Shown: piece after piece, positions 34,838 to 44,232 of the stretch
Numbering within the stretch: position 1 is the first letter of the stretch
Layout of the letters: each line of letters begins with the position of its first letter
NCBI GenBank assembly: GCA_013141435.1
Contig: JABFQZ010000012.1
Location: 124,001 to 188,000, forward strand
Direction of reading: 5' to 3'
DNA from: Ferruginibacter sp.
GTDB taxonomy: Bacteria > Bacteroidota > Bacteroidia > Chitinophagales > Chitinophagaceae
Length of the DNA: 64,000 nucleotides
Position numbers and translations under genes: made by a program
The notes under the pieces: model-generated
Told to the model about the DNA's origin: nothing
What the model saw: the letters and a program-made list of their open reading frames with translations, nothing else
Databases searched by the model: none

Positions 34838-36355
34838 ATGAGTATAGGTTGGATTGTATTTATTATTGGAACTATAGGTTGGCATATTGGTATGTATGGC
34901 ATGTTTAAAAAAGCAGGAATAGAACCTTGGAAAGCCTTAATACCTTTTTACAATACTTGGTGTATGGTACAAAAAATGGAATTGCCAAAATATTGGTTTT
35001 ATTTACAATTTATACCTATTGCTGGGCAATTTATTACCATTTGGATTTGCATAAAATTTGTAGAGCATTATGGAAGATTTGATACTTTGCACCATGCTGC
35101 TGCTGTATTTTTTCCATTTTTATATTTTCCTTATTTAGGCTATTCAAAAACCGAAAGGTTTGCTGGTAAAAAAGTAGTAGATAATTACAAAAAATCGGCA
35201 GCAAGAGAGTGGATAGATGCTGCTGCCTTTGCTGTAGTAGCCGCTACAATTATACGCACATTTGTATTTGAGGCTTACACAATACCAACTCCATCTATGG
35301 AAAAAACATTGTTGGTAAACGATTTTTTGTTTGTAAGTAAGTTTAGTTATGGCCCACGCATACCTAATACACCAATAGCAATGCCTTTTGTACATCATAC
35401 AATGCCTTTTGTACCAGTAAAATCTTATTCGGAAGCCATACAAATACCTTATACCAGATGGTTTGCTACACCTGTAAAAAGAAATGATGTTGTAGTATTT
35501 AATTTTCCGGTAAACGATACATTAATAAACGACCCAATTGTAGATGGACAACAACAATTTGGTAGCCAAACTACTTATTATAAAGTAGTAAGAGATTTGG
35601 GAAGAGAGGAAACTTGGAACAGATATGGTAACGATATTATTACAAGACCAGTAGACAAAAGAGAAAATTTTATAAAAAGATGTGTGGCAGTAGGAGGAGA
35701 TGTATTGCAAGTTGTAAATGGTAAAGTTGTTGTAAATAATATACCTCAACCTTTGTTTCCTCAATCGGAAAAAAAGTACATTTTGCATACACCTGCAAAT
35801 GCATATATGGATAAAGAAAACCTTGCCGCATTGGGTATAAATGCTAGGTTAGACCAACAAGGAGAGCTTAACCAAATAGACCAAACAAATTGGTTGGTAA
35901 ATATTACAAACGAAGAAAAACCTAATTTAAAACTACCTGCAGGTTATACAATTTCGGATTATATTACCGAGCAAGACAAAGAACTTTTTCCATATTACGA
36001 TACTACACATCATTGGAGTGCCGATAATTTTGGACCTATTACAATACCTCAAAAAGGTAGCACTATAGAACTTACACCCGATAATATCATAAAATATCAA
36101 CGTTGTATTGAAGTATATGAAGGCAATAAATTTGAAAACCTAAATGGTAAAATATTAATAAACGGTGTTGCAACAACGAAATATACTTTTAAAATGAATT
36201 ATTATTGGATGATGGGTGATAACCGCCACAACTCTTTAGATAGTCGTTATTGGGGTTTTGTACCCGAAGACCATGTAGTAGGTAAAGCATCGCTAATTTG
36301 GTTTAGTTGGGAAGGTGGTCCAAGATGGAAACGATTATTTAACACAATAAAATAG
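34838..36355 (+). CDS. lepB: Signal peptidase I with N-terminal membrane extension
   Basis: Removes signal peptides on the outer face of the inner membrane. The 505-residue protein is long for the family. Residues 1-115 form an extension with about three hydrophobic segments ('GMFKKAGIEPWKALIPFYNTW' is DUF5684-like). A membrane anchor near 126-142 precedes the catalytic Ser153 in IPTPSMEKTL, and the general-base Lys280 lies in RENFIKRCVAVGGD. Box E is GDNRHNSLDSRYWGFVP near 455. A large insertion between the two catalytic halves is typical of Bacteroidota LepB. A possible promoter (TTTC-N20-TATTTTTG) lies at 34787-34818. It is followed by a strong terminator. Confidence 0.94.
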   Translation: MSIGWIVFIIGTIGWHIGMYGMFKKAGIEPWKALIPFYNTWCMVQKMELPKYWFYLQFIPIAGQFITIWICIKFVEHYGRFDTLHHAAAVFFPFLYFPYLGYSKTERFAGKKVVDNYKKSAAREWIDAAAFAVVAATIIRTFVFEAYTIPTPSMEKTLLVNDFLFVSKFSYGPRIPNTPIAMPFVHHTMPFVPVKSYSEAIQIPYTRWFATPVKRNDVVVFNFPVNDTLINDPIVDGQQQFGSQTTYYKVVRDLGREETWNRYGNDIITRPVDKRENFIKRCVAVGGDVLQVVNGKVVVNNIPQPLFPQSEKKYILHTPANAYMDKENLAALGINARLDQQGELNQIDQTNWLVNITNEEKPNLKLPAGYTISDYITEQDKELFPYYDTTHHWSADNFGPITIPQKGSTIELTPDNIIKYQRCIEVYEGNKFENLNGKILINGVATTKYTFKMNYYWMMGDNRHNSLDSRYWGFVPEDHVVGKASLIWFSWEGGPRWKRLFNTIK

Positions 36356-36390
36356 TATATTAAATAAAAAAATCTTATTTTTATTCTCCA

Positions 36391-36424
36391 AAAAAATCCT
36401 CCTTGTAAAAAAGGAGGATTTTTT
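36391..36424. terminator. Intrinsic terminator after lepB
   Basis: A 14-bp stem AAAAAATCCTCCTT/AAGGAGGATTTTTT with a short loop and a T run, 35 nt after the lepB stop. The sequence is near-symmetric and could act in either direction. Confidence 0.88.
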
Positions 36425-36495
36425 ATCTAAATAATTTTACTATTATGGAAATCAAACCTTAAAGGATTTGCTTTCTTTGAAATAAAAAATATAAT

Positions 36496-36984
36496 ATGAA
36501 ACAAAAATATAGTTTTGGCTTTGAGGAATTTTCGGACATAGCTGAATTGAATATGGACGATGCTGCTTTACTGCAAGAAGCCAGAAAAATTACACAAAAA
36601 GCTTATGCACCATATAGCAATTTTTTGGTAGGAGCAGCAGCCATTTTTAATAATGGCGAAAAGGTTTTTGGTACAAATCAAGAAAACGCTTCGTACCCAG
36701 TTGGAATTTGTGCCGAAAGAGTTTTACTGGCATCGGCAAGTATGTTGCAAACCGATGAACCAATAAAAACGATGGCCATAAGTTACAATAATTTATCAAG
36801 AAATGGAGGTAGCGATAGACCAATATCGCCTTGTGGTATGTGCCGCCAAAGCCTTGCTGAATACGAAGAGCGTACAAAACAACCAATGCGCCTTATTTTA
36901 TCTGGCATGGAAGGTAAAGTTATCATTATACAATCAGCTGTGCAGTTATTACCTTTTTCGTTTGGTAGTGAAAATTTGAAATAA
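36496..36984 (+). CDS. cdd: Cytidine deaminase
   Basis: Zinc enzyme deaminating cytidine and deoxycytidine for pyrimidine salvage. The 162-residue protein has the catalytic CAE block in YPVGICAERVLLASA (about 75-89) and the two remaining zinc cysteines in SPCGMCRQSLAEYE (about 115-128), with YAPYSNFLVGAA near 36. It is about 25 residues longer at the N-terminus than B. subtilis Cdd, as in many Bacteroidota. Stands alone; convergent with the hybrid histidine kinase 39 nt away. Confidence 0.94.
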   Translation: MKQKYSFGFEEFSDIAELNMDDAALLQEARKITQKAYAPYSNFLVGAAAIFNNGEKVFGTNQENASYPVGICAERVLLASASMLQTDEPIKTMAISYNNLSRNGGSDRPISPCGMCRQSLAEYEERTKQPMRLILSGMEGKVIIIQSAVQLLPFSFGSENLK

Positions 36985-37023
36985 TTTACTTAACGTATTC
37001 ACAATAAGATTAGAAGTAGGATA

Positions 37024-39507
37024 TTATTTCTTTGTTAGATTCAAAATTTTAGTATATAAATCTTCTGGCAAAAAAGGTTTTTGTACAGTATCGTTTATTC
37101 CAATTTTTGCAACATTGTCAATTGTAGCAGTAAGAGCTATTATTGGTGTATGTATGTTTTTTTCTCTAATAATTTTAATTGCAGTTATACCATCCATTAT
37201 TGGCATTTGCAAATCCATTAAAATTATATCGTAAGTATTTTCTAATACTAAATTTACAGCTTCTTGCCCATTATTTGCTTTAGTTACTATAAGTTTCCAT
37301 TTTTCCAAAATTTTACTTACTACTAACATATTTACTGGGTTATCTTCAGCTACTAATACTTTTAAATTAGCTAATGCTTTCATTTCGTTTAAATTAGTAT
37401 TAGGCTCAATTGATAATTTTTTTTGGGCACATTGAAAATCTAGTATAAACCAAAACTTGCTTCCATTTCCCCAAATACTTTCTACATGTAGGGTTGAGCC
37501 CATTATTTCTAAAAGTTTTTTTGAAATAGTTAAGCCTAAGCCAGTTCCACCATATTTTCTAATTGTACTTGCATCTGCTTGTCCAAAACTCTCAAATATT
37601 TTTTCAATTTTGCTTTGTTCAATACCAATACCAGTATCTTGTACAGAAAAATTAATTTTATAGTTATCATTAGTACCATTATCCGAGCATAATGCTATCG
37701 TAAATACAACTTCTCCTTTAGTGGTAAATTTTATAGCATTGCTTATCAAATTTGTTAAAATCTGACGAAGTCTGGTTACATCACCTTTTATTTTTTTATT
37801 TATTTTTTCGTCAAATTTTATTTCAAATTTTATTCCTTTACTGGTTGCTTCCCATAAAAAGAAAGAATACATTTTTGCTATAGTATCTTTCAAATCAAAC
37901 ATTTTGTTTTCTAATTCTACTTTCCCTTCTTCTATTTTTGTAATATCTAAAATATCGTTTATTAACGAAAGCATGTGATTGCTAGAGTCTTTTAAAATTT
38001 CTAAATTATTTGTTTGTGAGGGTAAATATTCTTCGTTTAGCAAAATATTAGTAAGGCCAATAATTCCATTTAATGGTGTACGAAGTTCATGGCTCATGTT
38101 CGATAAAAATTGAGCTTTTACTTTAGTCGCTTCTTCTGCTTTAAGTAATGAAAAATTCAATTCTTGTTCTATTTTTTTTCTATAACTGATATTTCTAGAA
38201 ACAAAAACAGCACCTACAATTTTATCGTCAATATTTTTTATTGGGGTTGCAAGTAATTCTAAATATTCATCATTAAAAATGTAATCAATATTCAAAGTGT
38301 TACCTTTAAAAACTTCTTTATAATGTTCAATCCATTCTGCTGGATATTTTGGCAAAGTAAATAGACTTGATATATCAAAGCCTGGTTTAACTTCCACACC
38401 AAAAACATTAAACATTTCACTTATGTAAACTTTACTAGTAGCTATTAGTTTGTAATCGGTAGTAAGGCTCCAGATACTGTGCCCAGTGCTATCAATAATA
38501 GTTTCTAAATTTATTTTTGCTTGCAGTAAATTTTGAGCGCCTCTTTTTTTATTAGTAATGTTTCTACTATAAAATGTGGCCCCAATTTTTTCCTTCTTTT
38601 CGTTTAATAATGGAGCTCCTTGCATTTCGTAAAAATGATTATTTGAAAAATATTCATCTAAAAAAGTTTCTCCACTTAATGCTCTTTCGTAATAACTTTT
38701 AAATTCTTTTGGGCTTCTGCTATATTCAAATAATTTTCTTACATCATACCCTTGGTATGGTGTAACCTTGTAGTTTAGTTTTAAAATTTTTGCATAGGAA
38801 TTATTATATGCAATAAGTGTATAGTTATTATTTATACTCCAAATGTATCCTTTGGTATTATCTATAAGTGTTTGAACATTTAATTTACTTGTATTTATTC
38901 TATTGATATTATTGTAATTTTCTTTGATTATCAAGTAAGCAGTAAGTGCAGTAAAAAACAATGCAGCTAGTAAATTGATTACATACATGCTTGACACATC
39001 AAAAGTAGGATTGGGCTTAAAATAGAAATTAAAAGAAGAATTAAATGCTAAATACACAAGCAAAATCAAATTGATTGTATGAAGTAGAAGCCATTTTTTT
39101 TCGTTTTTCCAAGAAAAAATATTTAAAGTGGCCAAAAAAAATGGAAAGAAAAATAAATATTGTCCTGCTTCTTTTCCTATTATTTGCGAATAAATAAAGG
39201 TACTGCTGAGTATAAAAAAGGTTAAAACATTTTTTGCAATTAAGTATTTTTTCTTTTTTTGTAAAATAAAAACTACACTAAATTGAAAAATTAATAAGGC
39301 TAAAAAAGTTGAGCAAAACCCCCAATCAAATATATTTACAATTGCTAAAAAAATGTCCATTACCACATTGCTAATTATTGTAATTAGCATGGTTACATTG
39401 GTAAAAACAATCGGCCTGTTAATAATCTCATCGGTTCCATTATCTACACCTATGTATTTTAGGGCATACCAAAGTTTAAGCAATTTGTGATTTTCTTTAC
39501 CTTTCAA
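37024..39507 (-). CDS. Hybrid sensor histidine kinase with PAS domains
   Basis: An 827-residue membrane sensor. About six hydrophobic segments occupy residues 35-200 and form an integral sensor region without a known fold name. Two PAS-like domains follow (about 215-325 and 335-450), then HisKA with phospho-His in SNMSHELRTPLNG (about 475), HATPase with NLISNAIKF, DTGIGI and GGTGLGLTISK, and a C-terminal receiver with EDNP and LMDLQMP. The signal is unknown. No histidine phosphotransfer protein or regulator gene is adjacent, so the downstream partner is not visible. It lies head-on to cdd and 28 nt downstream of the MutS-like gene. Confidence 0.92.
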   Translation of the reverse strand: MKGKENHKLLKLWYALKYIGVDNGTDEIINRPIVFTNVTMLITIISNVVMDIFLAIVNIFDWGFCSTFLALLIFQFSVVFILQKKKKYLIAKNVLTFFILSSTFIYSQIIGKEAGQYLFFFPFFLATLNIFSWKNEKKWLLLHTINLILLVYLAFNSSFNFYFKPNPTFDVSSMYVINLLAALFFTALTAYLIIKENYNNINRINTSKLNVQTLIDNTKGYIWSINNNYTLIAYNNSYAKILKLNYKVTPYQGYDVRKLFEYSRSPKEFKSYYERALSGETFLDEYFSNNHFYEMQGAPLLNEKKEKIGATFYSRNITNKKRGAQNLLQAKINLETIIDSTGHSIWSLTTDYKLIATSKVYISEMFNVFGVEVKPGFDISSLFTLPKYPAEWIEHYKEVFKGNTLNIDYIFNDEYLELLATPIKNIDDKIVGAVFVSRNISYRKKIEQELNFSLLKAEEATKVKAQFLSNMSHELRTPLNGIIGLTNILLNEEYLPSQTNNLEILKDSSNHMLSLINDILDITKIEEGKVELENKMFDLKDTIAKMYSFFLWEATSKGIKFEIKFDEKINKKIKGDVTRLRQILTNLISNAIKFTTKGEVVFTIALCSDNGTNDNYKINFSVQDTGIGIEQSKIEKIFESFGQADASTIRKYGGTGLGLTISKKLLEIMGSTLHVESIWGNGSKFWFILDFQCAQKKLSIEPNTNLNEMKALANLKVLVAEDNPVNMLVVSKILEKWKLIVTKANNGQEAVNLVLENTYDIILMDLQMPIMDGITAIKIIREKNIHTPIIALTATIDNVAKIGINDTVQKPFLPEDLYTKILNLTKK

Positions 39508-39535
39508 TTTTTAAATTTATTACTTTCTAACTTTT

Positions 39536-41326
39536 TTATAATTCTAACCCAATTTTTTTCATTAACAAACTGGCATTCATATTTGTACAAACACCATTTT
39601 TCAATTTATAATCAAAATATAATTCTTCTCCTTTTGTTTGTGCATCAAAATGGTAATTTACAATATTTTGTGGATAGACATCTTCTAATTTTGCCAATGC
39701 TACATCATGTGTGGCTAATATTGCTACTGCCTTTTGTTTTATTAGTTGTTTTATCAATGCTTCTGAGCCAGTATGCCTATCTAACGAATTAGTGCCTCTT
39801 AATATTTCGTCGAGCAATATAAATATTTTTTCGCCAGCATTTATTTTTTCAATTATTGTTTTAAGTTTTTTAAGTTCGGCATAAAAAGTACTTGTATTTT
39901 CTTCCAAATTATCGGTAATACGCATACTGCTAATTAGTTGCACATGGGCTACCACAAATGTTTTTGCACATACTGGAGCACCTGCCATAGCTAAAATTGT
40001 ATTTATACCTATACTGCGTAAATAAGTGCTTTTGCCAGCCATATTGCTACCAGTTACCAATAATATTTTGCCAGAGTTTTTTATGTCTATATAATTATTT
40101 ACTCTATTTTTTTTATGAATAAGTGGATGCCCAAGTTCTTCTGCAAAAATGCAAAAATGATTATCTTTTAACTGTGGAAAACACCAATCTGGATTATTAA
40201 AATGTATTACAGCAAAACTATTTAGTACTTCAAACTCTGCTAAAGTGTCAAACCATATATTCAAATTTTCAGAATTATTTTTTTTCCAATTTTCTAAATC
40301 TAATACTTGCTGCAAATTCCACATCAAGAATATATTTAGCTGTATTGATATTACGATATTGTAGCGCATATCAAGCTTATCAAGTATCTTTTTTAGTGCT
40401 TTAATTTTATTCGAGGCAAAGTTGTTTTTGCTTTGCAAATTGGTTTTTAGTTGATGTAAAAGAGGAGAGGTGTAATTTTCATTTTCGATACTTGCAATAC
40501 TATCTTTAAGTATAGCTAAATCGTTTACAATATCTGATAATTTATTATGTAGTGGTGCAATAATTTTATTTATTTGGAAGGCGATTATCAATGCTATTAG
40601 TAAAAATAAATACCAAACGCTTTTGGATACAAAATCGAAAACAAATAAAGCAGTAATACTTAAAATAATACCAGGAATTGCCCATCGAAGCCATTGCCAA
40701 TGTTTAAATTGTAAAAATAAATTTGGCTCTTTCAACCAATTATTTATTTTTTGCATTGTACTTTCTTTAATGCTATTTTCTTTGCCAATGGCTTGCAGGT
40801 TTTGTACCCAAGGCATTTTTGTAGAAAGTTCTTTTACTGCTGCTTGACGTTGTAAAATAATTTCGGGTTTGGCAGGTGCAAGAAGCCAATCTGCCATTTT
40901 TTTTGCACTATGTTCCGAAGTAGTTCTATTTAAAAATTGGTATAAAGACGAGCTGCCAAAAATATCCATATCATTAGCATAAAAATGATTATTAGGTGTA
41001 AACTTAAAGCCATTCTCAAACTGACTATTTATTCCTTCTACTGCCAATATCTCATTTTCATTTATTTTTTGTACATGTTGTAAGTGTTTTATGGCTGCTT
41101 TATTTGTAAGGTCTTTATAAATGAGTTGTATAAAAACTATTGATAATAAAACAGCTATAGCAATAGCCAAAATTATATTGATATGCCACAAATAATAAAA
41201 AACAAATATTATCAGTAGTACATTACCGAATCGCAATAAACCAAACACCGATTTTTTTGCTAGTAGTTTTTTTATTTTTAAATCTAACTCTTCTATATTA
41301 TTTTCATAAAATTCTATTGCTTGCAT
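39536..41326 (-). CDS. Membrane-associated MutS-like ATPase
   Basis: A 596-residue protein with the MutS C-terminal ATPase: Walker A TGSNMAGKSTYLRSIG (about 428-443), Walker B ILLDEILRGTNSLDR, the ST-motif region TSTFYAELKKL and the H-loop ATHDVALA. The mismatch-binding and connector domains of MutS are absent. Hydrophobic segments occur near 32-70 and about 212-245, suggesting membrane association, unusual for a DNA-repair ATPase. This type is widespread in Bacteroidota and annotated as 'DNA mismatch repair protein', but mismatch repair is not supported; no Smr domain is seen either. Its own start is 205 nt from tmRNA. Confidence 0.85.
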   Translation of the reverse strand: MQAIEFYENNIEELDLKIKKLLAKKSVFGLLRFGNVLLIIFVFYYLWHINIILAIAIAVLLSIVFIQLIYKDLTNKAAIKHLQHVQKINENEILAVEGINSQFENGFKFTPNNHFYANDMDIFGSSSLYQFLNRTTSEHSAKKMADWLLAPAKPEIILQRQAAVKELSTKMPWVQNLQAIGKENSIKESTMQKINNWLKEPNLFLQFKHWQWLRWAIPGIILSITALFVFDFVSKSVWYLFLLIALIIAFQINKIIAPLHNKLSDIVNDLAILKDSIASIENENYTSPLLHQLKTNLQSKNNFASNKIKALKKILDKLDMRYNIVISIQLNIFLMWNLQQVLDLENWKKNNSENLNIWFDTLAEFEVLNSFAVIHFNNPDWCFPQLKDNHFCIFAEELGHPLIHKKNRVNNYIDIKNSGKILLVTGSNMAGKSTYLRSIGINTILAMAGAPVCAKTFVVAHVQLISSMRITDNLEENTSTFYAELKKLKTIIEKINAGEKIFILLDEILRGTNSLDRHTGSEALIKQLIKQKAVAILATHDVALAKLEDVYPQNIVNYHFDAQTKGEELYFDYKLKNGVCTNMNASLLMKKIGLEL

Positions 41327-41531
41327 TGTACAAAAGTAAATTGTATTTTTTGTAATCTATCTTTACTATTTTATCATTTTCTAATAAATTAGCGTATTAT
41401 CTCTTAAGTTATTAACTATTTGTGATTATGGAAATGAATCTTTACAATTTAGGTTTTACAAAAAAATATTTTGTAATTTTGTTTAATGTTAAGTATTTAT
41501 ACAATTATTTTTAAAGTTTTTGTATAAAAAT

Positions 41532-41901
41532 GGGGCCGTTTTGGTTTTGACAGCATAGATCTTTGTAGGTGTAAGCATGTAGTGCGTTGCGTTATTAGCA
41601 CTTTAATCTGAAAGCGAAAAACTCAAATGGCAATACTTCGTATGCCATGGCTGCTTAGTCGATAGACTAGTAACCATTAGGGCCGCCGAGCAGGTTTTAT
41701 TTCTGCCAAGTTCCGCCGCCGACATCAAAAAAAAGGAATATGCTACAACAGAATGATGTGACTGTTGTTTAAGATTATTCTTCTAAGAAAAATATTGGTT
41801 TGTTTTGCTCCTGTATTTTTTCGAAAATTAATGCAAAAATAAACATGTAGAAAGCTTATGGCGAATATGTTTGGACACCGGTTCGAGTCCGGTCGGCTCC
41901 A
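41532..41901 (+). ncRNA. ssrA: Transfer-messenger RNA
   Basis: Rescues stalled ribosomes with SmpB. The 5' end GGGGCCG pairs with the 3' CGGCTCC (one G-U pair) to form the acceptor stem, and the T arm is ACCGG-TTCGAGT-CCGGT near 41876. The discriminator A is at 41901 and CCA is not encoded. The tag frame runs from GCG at 41614 to TAG at 41656-41658 and encodes AKNSNGNTSYAMAA, ending with the hydrophobic/AA degradation signal. Length (about 370 nt) is normal for a one-piece tmRNA, and the mid part has GC-rich segments expected for pseudoknots. A terminator follows directly. The exact 5' end is from base pairing. Confidence 0.95.
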
Positions 41902-41903
41902 CA

Positions 41904-41948
41904 AAAGCGAACACAGAGAGGAATTTTTATCTTTGTGTTCGCTTTTTT
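41904..41948 (+). terminator. Intrinsic terminator of tmRNA
   Basis: A 15-bp stem AAAGCGAACACAGAG/CTTTGTGTTCGCTTT (one G-U pair) and T run begins three bases after the tmRNA 3' end. Confidence 0.9.
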
Positions 41949-42047
41949 ACAATTTTTTTATATCATATTTTTTAGTACTTAATTAAAAAATATATAATAT
42001 TTCATACACACAATTGTACATAATTAAAAAGATTATTACATAACTCC

Positions 42048-42055
42048 TAAATTTG
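42048..42055 (+). promoter_or_regulatory. -7 box TAAATTTG before acyl-CoA dehydrogenase
   Basis: A full TAnnTTTG match lies 19 nt upstream of the start codon. No TTTG or TTG was found at the expected -33 distance. Confidence 0.35.
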
Positions 42056-42073
42056 TAACACAAAAATATTTTT

Positions 42074-43228
42074 ATGCATTTTCAACTTTCTGAAGAACAA
42101 TTAATGATACAACAAGCAGCAAAAGATTTTGCTGTAAACGAATGCTTACCAGGAGTTATTGAAAGAGATGAACACCAAAAATTTCCGAAAGAGCAAATAG
42201 AAAAATTGGCCGATTTGGGTTTTATGGGTATGATGGTAAAGCCAGAATATGGAGGTGCTGGTTTGGATACAGTAAGTTATGTACTAGCTATGGAAGAAAT
42301 TAGTAAAGTAGATGCTAGTACAAGTGTATGTGTAAGTGTAAACAATAGTCTTGTTTGTTACGGTTTACAAGAATATGGCAATGAGCAACAAAAACAAAAA
42401 TATTTGACTCCACTAGCTCAAGGAAAAAAAGATGGTAATTTGTACATAGGAGCTTTTTGTTTAAGTGAACCAGAGGCTGGTAGTGATGCTACAAGCCAAC
42501 AAACTACTGCTGAAAATAAAGGTGATTATTATTTGTTAAATGGTACAAAAAACTGGATTACAAATGGTAATAGTGCCAGTGTATATTTAGTAATTGCTCA
42601 ATCTGATGTAAGTAAAGGCAGCCGAGGTATTAATGCTTTTATTGTTGAAAAAAATTGGGAAGGTGTAGTAGTAGGTGCTAAAGAAAATAAATTGGGAATA
42701 AGAGGTAGCGATACACACACAATTTTATTTAACGATGTAAAAGTGCCAAAAGAAAATAGAATAGGAGAGGAAGGATCTGGTTTTAAATTTGCTATGAAAA
42801 CTCTAGCTGGAGGTCGTATTGGTATTGCATCGCAAGCATTAGGTATAGCAAGTGGCGCTTTTGAATTGGCTATAAAATATAGCAAAGTGCGGAAAGCATT
42901 TGGAACTGAAATAATGAACCACCAAATAATTCAATTTAAGTTGGCTGATATGGCTACAAAAATTGAATGTGCCAGATTACTTTGTTTGAAAGCAGCTTGG
43001 GAAAAAGATAACAATATTGATTATACTTTAAGCAGCTCAATGGCGAAAGTTTTTAGTAGTGAAGCTGCCATGTGGAGTGCCACCGAAGCTGTACAAATAC
43101 ACGGTGGATACGGATTTGTAAAAGAATACCATGTGGAGCGAATGATGAGAGACGCAAAAATTACTCAGATTTATGAAGGTACAAGTGAGGTGCAACGAAT
43201 TGTTATTGGAAGGGCAATTTTAAAGTAA
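42074..43228 (+). CDS. Acyl-CoA dehydrogenase (short-chain type)
   Basis: A 384-residue FAD enzyme that introduces a double bond into acyl-CoA. Diagnostic sequences: 'GGAGLDTVSYVLAMEEISKVDAS', FCLSEPEAGSDATS, KNWITNG, 'GRIGIASQALGIASGAFELA', HQIIQFKLADMATKIE, and the C-terminal VQIHGGYGFVKEYHVERMMRDAKITQIYEGTSEVQ with the catalytic Glu in YEGTSE. The HGGYGF...YEGTSE arrangement suits short-chain (butyryl) or branched-chain acyl-CoA substrates. It stands alone, without ETF genes adjacent. Together with the carboxylase beta subunit (7.8 kb) and acyl-CoA mutase (59.5 kb), it suggests branched-chain amino-acid catabolism. Confidence 0.92.
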   Translation: MHFQLSEEQLMIQQAAKDFAVNECLPGVIERDEHQKFPKEQIEKLADLGFMGMMVKPEYGGAGLDTVSYVLAMEEISKVDASTSVCVSVNNSLVCYGLQEYGNEQQKQKYLTPLAQGKKDGNLYIGAFCLSEPEAGSDATSQQTTAENKGDYYLLNGTKNWITNGNSASVYLVIAQSDVSKGSRGINAFIVEKNWEGVVVGAKENKLGIRGSDTHTILFNDVKVPKENRIGEEGSGFKFAMKTLAGGRIGIASQALGIASGAFELAIKYSKVRKAFGTEIMNHQIIQFKLADMATKIECARLLCLKAAWEKDNNIDYTLSSSMAKVFSSEAAMWSATEAVQIHGGYGFVKEYHVERMMRDAKITQIYEGTSEVQRIVIGRAILK

Positions 43229-43340
43229 AAATAATTACTACAGCCTCAAAAAACATTTATTGAATTTAGATAAAAATATTACGAAGATTAATAATTGAAA
43301 AACTTTGAGCTTACTAGGTTTTGCTATTATATCGTAAAAA

Positions 43341-44174
43341 TTATTCTACTTCTGTAAGTAAAGCAAGCCAATCGCCCATTTTATAAACTGCTTTAATATT
43401 AATTTTTGTTTGTTGTAAAACGTTTACAATATTGGCTTCATTGTGCAGCATAATACCACTAAATAAAATTATAGTACCAACCTTTGTAGACGCCTTAATA
43501 GCATCAATATTAGCCGTAATAACGTTCAAATTAATATTTGCTAAAATTATATCAACTACATTTGCAAGTGGAATAGTTTCTGCTTTTACAATATTAATTT
43601 TTGTGCAAGCATTAACTGTAATATTTTCCTTTGCGTTTTCTATACTCCAATCATCGCAATCTATTGCTAAAATGGATTGTGCACCCATTTTTTCGGCAAG
43701 TATTGCTAGTACACCAGTACCTGTACCAAAATCTATTACAGTTTTATTTTTAAAATTTAACTGGCTCATTTGCTCCACCATTAAATATGTAGTAGCATGA
43801 TGTCCGGTTCCAAAACTCATTTTTGGTGTTACTTCTATATCATATTCAAAACTACTATCAGGCTTATGAAAACTAGCTCTTATATAAACAAAAGGTTTAG
43901 ATGAAATAGGGTTATTAACAATTACTGGTTCAAAATCAGCTTCCCATTTTGCATTCCAATTTTCTTCTTCAATAATTGATTTTGTATATTTTATGCAATT
44001 TATATCAATTACTAGATTTAATAAATTTTCATCGAAACTTTCACTTTTAATACATGCTTTTAATGTATCAGTTTCTTCTTCAAAGCCGTCATAACCAATA
44101 TCGCTTAGCCGAGCTACAAGTATTTCAGATTGCTCTTCGCTTATATTTGAAAATAGTATTTGGGTGTAGTTCAT
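43341..44174 (-). CDS. prmA: Ribosomal protein L11 methyltransferase
   Basis: SAM-dependent methylation of ribosomal protein L11. The 277-residue protein has an N-terminal L11-recognition domain and a class I methyltransferase domain with 'MSFGTGHHATTYLM' (about 122-135), the SAM loop VIDFGTGTGVLAILAEKMGA (about 145-164) and the product motif DIILANINLNVI near 208. It is downstream of pnp on the same strand, separated by a terminator hairpin, so it is probably read separately or by read-through. Confidence 0.9.
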   Translation of the reverse strand: MNYTQILFSNISEEQSEILVARLSDIGYDGFEEETDTLKACIKSESFDENLLNLVIDINCIKYTKSIIEEENWNAKWEADFEPVIVNNPISSKPFVYIRASFHKPDSSFEYDIEVTPKMSFGTGHHATTYLMVEQMSQLNFKNKTVIDFGTGTGVLAILAEKMGAQSILAIDCDDWSIENAKENITVNACTKINIVKAETIPLANVVDIILANINLNVITANIDAIKASTKVGTIILFSGIMLHNEANIVNVLQQTKINIKAVYKMGDWLALLTEVE

Positions 44175-44176
44175 AA

Positions 44177-44208
44177 ATTAAAAAACTGCAACCTTAATGG
44201 TTGCAGTT
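44177..44208 (-). terminator. Terminator after pnp
   Basis: In minus-strand sense, AACTGCAACC, the loop ATTAA and GGTTGCAGTT form a perfect 10-bp stem followed by a T run. It lies 25 nt past the pnp stop and just before the prmA start. Confidence 0.88.
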
Positions 44209-44232
44209 GGTTTGATATTTTAATGAAAATTA

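Noticed and set aside
41860-41901. Separate tRNA gene suggested by GGTTCGAGTCCGG
   Set aside because: This T arm and acceptor end belong to the tmRNA; no anticodon arm is present and the 5' partner strand is at 41532.
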